NCBI GenBank assembly: GCA_020630035.1
Contig: JAHDCB010000065.1
Location: forward strand, 1 to 8,468
Source: Gammaproteobacteria bacterium
GTDB lineage: Bacteria > Pseudomonadota > Gammaproteobacteria > Chromatiales > Chromatiaceae
Reading direction: 5' to 3'
DNA length: 8,468 nucleotides
The stretch's first letter is position 1, and each line of letters starts with the position of its first letter. The position numbers and the translations under genes are program-made. The notes beneath the pieces are model-generated. The model had not been told where the DNA came from. It made no database searches and was given only the letters and a program-made list of their open reading frames with translations. This document shows, one piece after another, positions 6,135 to 8,468 of this stretch.

Positions 6135-7105
6135 CGGCTGATCATCCCGGCTGCGGCCATTGCGTGTTGTTTCAGCCTGGCATAGGCTTGTATTTCTGTG
6201 GTATACACGTGTTCCGTGGTACGGCTGGTGATCTGGCAGTAGTTGCTATCTAAATGCACCTGATGGTTTGACAGAAATGTTGCATTACCCGTTAAAGTCA
6301 CTTTGTTTTGTTCCGGAAAGACAGTGCATTGCACCATGCCTCCCTGATTGTAAACAGTGATACATTGTTCCGGCTGGCACATCTGGCGCTGTACACTGCA
6401 AAAGCTGGCAGCAGACATAGCGGTTCCGCAGGCCTCGGTAATACCAGCCCCGCGTTCATAGGTGGCGACGAATAGTGTATTGTTACGCAATTTTGTGGCG
6501 AAACTGACATTCACCCCATGTGGAAAAATCGGCGTATTGTTGGCCTTGTGCCCGATATCCTGTAATTGCTCGGGGTCATATTGTGTGATGAATGCAATCA
6601 AGTGCGGGTTAGGGATGCTGAGAGCGGTAAAGCGTAGCGTGTCAGATAATTCCGTAATTGGTTGATGGCAGTGTGTTGTCTGCCTGGTCACCATCGGCAG
6701 GCTGTTGGTGTTGAGCGATACCGGTCCGATATCGGCTACATAGGTTGCAATATCCGGCAGTAGAGGTTCTGCCTCGCTGACAGATAACACTGAGCCCCCC
6801 GTTGCAACAGATATGGTTGTTTTATTCAGCATTTCAATGGCGTAGCGACCAGCACAACGCAGGCCGTTACCGCACATTTCTGCTTCTGTGCCATCCGGGT
6901 TAAACATACGCATGGCACAGTCTGCTGTGGCACTTGACTGATAAAACAGGATGCCGTCGGTATTGAGCCCGGTTTGGTGGTGACAGAGCGTCTGGCTGAT
7001 TGCTGCTCGATATCGCTCGTCAACAGGTGGGTTTTGCCCACTGTATTCATCAAGCAATAAAAATGTATTGCCAGAGCCGTGGCATTGCAGCAGGTTGAGC
7101 TTCAT
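6128..7105 (-). CDS. dapF: Divergent diaminopimelate epimerase (DapF family) with C-terminal extension
   Basis: DapF is a cofactor-free cytoplasmic enzyme that converts LL- to meso-diaminopimelate for peptidoglycan and lysine. It uses two cysteines as acid and base. Both are present: C78 in EMCGNG and C226 in EACGT. Substrate-binding positions also remain: N13 in HGSGN, N69 in FNPDG, N166 in PNPH, N199 in GVNVSF, E217-R218 in YERGAG and G227-T228. Activity is therefore plausible. The details are unusual for gammaproteobacteria: HGSGNTF replaces HGLGNDF, and GITEACGTAMSA replaces the common GETxACGxGA. It has 325 residues against about 274-280; roughly the last 37 (from Y289) lie beyond the usual end. 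It has 12 cysteines. The ATG overlaps the rlpA stop (ATGA) and lacks a clear ribosome binding site, suggesting coupled translation. It could be a second copy, the only DapF, or an epimerase for a related amino acid. Confidence 0.85.
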   Translation of the reverse strand: MKLNLLQCHGSGNTFLLLDEYSGQNPPVDERYRAAISQTLCHHQTGLNTDGILFYQSSATADCAMRMFNPDGTEAEMCGNGLRCAGRYAIEMLNKTTISVATGGSVLSVSEAEPLLPDIATYVADIGPVSLNTNSLPMVTRQTTHCHQPITELSDTLRFTALSIPNPHLIAFITQYDPEQLQDIGHKANNTPIFPHGVNVSFATKLRNNTLFVATYERGAGITEACGTAMSAASFCSVQRQMCQPEQCITVYNQGGMVQCTVFPEQNKVTLTGNATFLSNHQVHLDSNYCQITSRTTEHVYTTEIQAYARLKQHAMAAAGMISRH

Positions 7106-7917
7106 CGAACAGCGAGTTTGACTTGTGCACCGGTGACGCCATGTTCGGAGAGTTGTGTTGCGACTTGCTCTGCTACGCTGACTTGAGGCAAGGGTCCGGT
7201 CTGGACTCTATGTAATTGGTCGTCGGCTGTGCTCACAATGCGAATCGGCCATTGCAGATGGCTTTGCAGTCTTTGTTGTAAGTGTTGCGCATTATCGTAG
7301 CTACGGAAGGCGCCAATTTGTAAGTAGACGATGACCTTCTGCTCTTCCGGCGCAGGTGGTAAGGATTGCGGTACCGGGGTGGTTGCAGTATCCGGGGTAA
7401 TAGCGCGAACTTCAACACTCCCGGTACCTTGTTGCAGAATTCCCAGTTTGTATGCGGCGGCATAAGATAAATCAATGATTCTGTTGCCATGAAAAGGGCC
7501 GCGATCATTCACACGGACAATAATCTCGCGTCCGTTATCCAGATTGCGGACACTGACGTAGCTGGGTAGTGGCAGACGCTTATGTGCGGCTGTCATGGCA
7601 TACATGTCGTAGGCTTCGCCGGTGGCGGTAGGCCGTCCGTGAAATTTGCGGCCATACCAGGATGCTTCGCCGCGCTGTACGAAATCCTGGTTGCTGGCGA
7701 GCGGGTAATAGGTTTTACCATGTATGGTATAAGGCTTCAGGTTCGCCGAGCGAGGTGGACTGAAGCTTGGGATTGGGTTTTGAATCTGATCCAGAGCTGC
7801 GGTATTTGGTGTCTGGTCGGGAGGGCCATCCCGTTCAATCTGGCTGCTGCAACTGGCCAGCAGGAGTAGGCTGCAGGCACTGATTAAGGAGATATTAGTT
7901 AGATAAGTAACGTTCAC
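7102..7917 (-). CDS. rlpA: Septal ring lytic transglycosylase / rare lipoprotein A RlpA
   Basis: RlpA is an outer-membrane lipoprotein. In Pseudomonas aeruginosa it cuts glycan strands that have lost their peptides, aiding cell separation. From the GTG at 7917 it has 271 residues, shorter than E. coli RlpA (362). A hydrophobic segment ends in the lipobox LLASC with C23; Ser at +2 predicts outer-membrane sorting. A Pro-rich linker follows, then the double-psi beta-barrel (about 82-172) with GEASWYG, H112 in AAHKRLPLP and D138 in VNDRGPF, which correspond to the catalytic His and Asp. A second Pro-rich linker leads to a SPOR domain (about 196-268, from YLQIGAF), which binds denuded glycan. The start is uncertain. 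GTG 7917 has GAGG six bases upstream but gives a signal peptide with no basic residue; GTG 7929 adds Arg2; ATG 7953 is also in frame. All overlap the mltB end. Confidence 0.94.
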   Translation of the reverse strand: MNVTYLTNISLISACSLLLLASCSSQIERDGPPDQTPNTAALDQIQNPIPSFSPPRSANLKPYTIHGKTYYPLASNQDFVQRGEASWYGRKFHGRPTATGEAYDMYAMTAAHKRLPLPSYVSVRNLDNGREIIVRVNDRGPFHGNRIIDLSYAAAYKLGILQQGTGSVEVRAITPDTATTPVPQSLPPAPEEQKVIVYLQIGAFRSYDNAQHLQQRLQSHLQWPIRIVSTADDQLHRVQTGPLPQVSVAEQVATQLSEHGVTGAQVKLAVR

Positions 7918-8468
7918 GGATAGCCTCACTGAGTTGATAGACAGCCATGGCATACAGCGGGCTGTGGTTATAGCGGGTGATGACATAAAAATTAGGTAGT
8001 CCGAGCCAGTATTCAGATTGTTCCTGTGTTTTGAGCTGCAACAGGCTGGCGGACTGTTGTGCATCCAAGCTATCCGGCAGCTGAATACCGGCAGCGCGTA
8101 ATCTGGTAACAGAAAAACTTGGTTTATAGCCGGCCTCAAGCAGGCTGGCATGTTTATTTTGATCGATATCTTGTACCGGCAGAGTGACAGCCTGGCCTGG
8201 TTGCCAGTGATGTCGGGCAAAATAATGTGCGACACTACCGATGACATCAGCTGGTGTATGCCAGATGTCCCGTTTGCCGTCCTGGTCAAAGTCGATGGCA
8301 AAATGATGATAGCTGGATGGAATAAACTGCGGTTGACCCATAGCACCGGCATAGGAGCCTTGTGGCTGGTGTGGGTTCAGTTGTTCAGCACGGGCTAAGC
8401 GCAGAAAATGGCCCAGTTCGCTACGAAAAAATTTACCCCGGCGTGGGTGATGAAAACCCAGGGTTGCC
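7895..8468 (-). CDS. mltB: Membrane-bound lytic murein transglycosylase B MltB (5' part outside window)
   Basis: MltB cleaves the MurNAc-GlcNAc bond of peptidoglycan, forming 1,6-anhydro ends, and is normally a lipoprotein of the outer membrane. The frame stays open to the right edge of the window, so the start, signal peptide and catalytic Glu (E162 in E. coli Slt35, normally upstream) are not visible. About 190 C-terminal residues are present. They include ATLGFHHPRR, SYAGAMGQPQFIPSSY, and WLGLPNFYVITRYNHS near the C-terminus, all typical of the family. An EF-hand-like loop DFDQDGKRDIWH at about 8293-8258 matches the calcium site of Slt35, though the last ligand is His rather than the Asp I recall in E. 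coli. The ATG at 8341 is the internal Met of AGAMG, not a start. Its 3' end overlaps rlpA by about 23 bases, placing it first of the three genes in view. Confidence 0.95.
   Translation of the reverse strand, partial: ATLGFHHPRRGKFFRSELGHFLRLARAEQLNPHQPQGSYAGAMGQPQFIPSSYHHFAIDFDQDGKRDIWHTPADVIGSVAHYFARHHWQPGQAVTLPVQDIDQNKHASLLEAGYKPSFSVTRLRAAGIQLPDSLDAQQSASLLQLKTQEQSEYWLGLPNFYVITRYNHSPLYAMAVYQLSEAIRERYLSN
7924..7927 (-). promoter_or_regulatory. Shine-Dalgarno-like GAGG for rlpA inside the mltB end
   Basis: On the minus strand GAGG lies six bases before the GTG at 7917. It is the only reasonable ribosome binding site near the possible rlpA starts, and it is the main reason for choosing that start. 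It lies within the last codons of mltB, which fits translational coupling. Confidence 0.5.

Noticed and set aside
7895..8341. A short 148-residue MltB-like gene starting at ATG 8341.
   Set aside because: The same frame continues to the window edge with clear MltB family sequence (for example ATLGFHHPRR), so the ATG is internal and the gene is only cut by the window.
7102..8352. A long minus-strand open frame of 416 codons that could be read as one RlpA protein with a large N-terminal domain.
   Set aside because: Its upstream half is the out-of-frame shadow of mltB, and a lipoprotein signal with lipobox LLASC lies just after the overlap. The real rlpA starts near 7917-7953.

Overview
The window looks like ordinary chromosomal DNA from a gammaproteobacterium or a close relative. 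This rests on my recollection of protein families: ClpX and Lon resemble the E. coli proteins closely over most of their length, the two tRNA genes have encoded CCA ends, and the order clpX-lon-hupB-ppiD is common in these groups. I cannot name the genus. I see no transposase, integrase, phage gene, CRISPR array or toxin-antitoxin pair. I found no clear undescribed system.

Plus strand, 1-6134, is a protein quality-control and housekeeping block. It opens inside clpX, which lacks about 33 N-terminal residues cut off by the window edge. A full-length lon follows after 13 bases. An 89-base gap containing a stem-loop leads to hupB (HU-beta), which has the best ribosome binding site in the window. 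Only 12 bases after hupB comes tRNA-Val(UAC), then tRNA-Asp(GUC) 8 bases later, and a strong intrinsic terminator at 4201-4229. ppiD, a membrane-anchored periplasmic chaperone with a parvulin domain, starts about 40 bases beyond this terminator.

Minus strand, 8468-6128, is a cell-wall operon read from right to left: mltB (5' part outside the window), rlpA, and a divergent dapF-like gene. Each gene overlaps the next: mltB/rlpA by about 23 bases and rlpA/dapF by 4 bases (ATGA). This suggests one transcript with coupled translation. MltB and RlpA are predicted outer-membrane lipoproteins that cut peptidoglycan glycan strands. DapF makes meso-diaminopimelate for peptidoglycan and lysine. The dapF-like gene is convergent with ppiD and overlaps its end by 7 bases.

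The points most worth a second look are: the dapF-like gene, whose sequence is unlike the usual gammaproteobacterial DapF, carries a C-terminal extension and sits where dacA often follows rlpA; the mixed mRNA-tRNA transcription unit hupB-tRNA-tRNA; the terminator set directly against ppiD; and two stem-loops around the lon-hupB junction.
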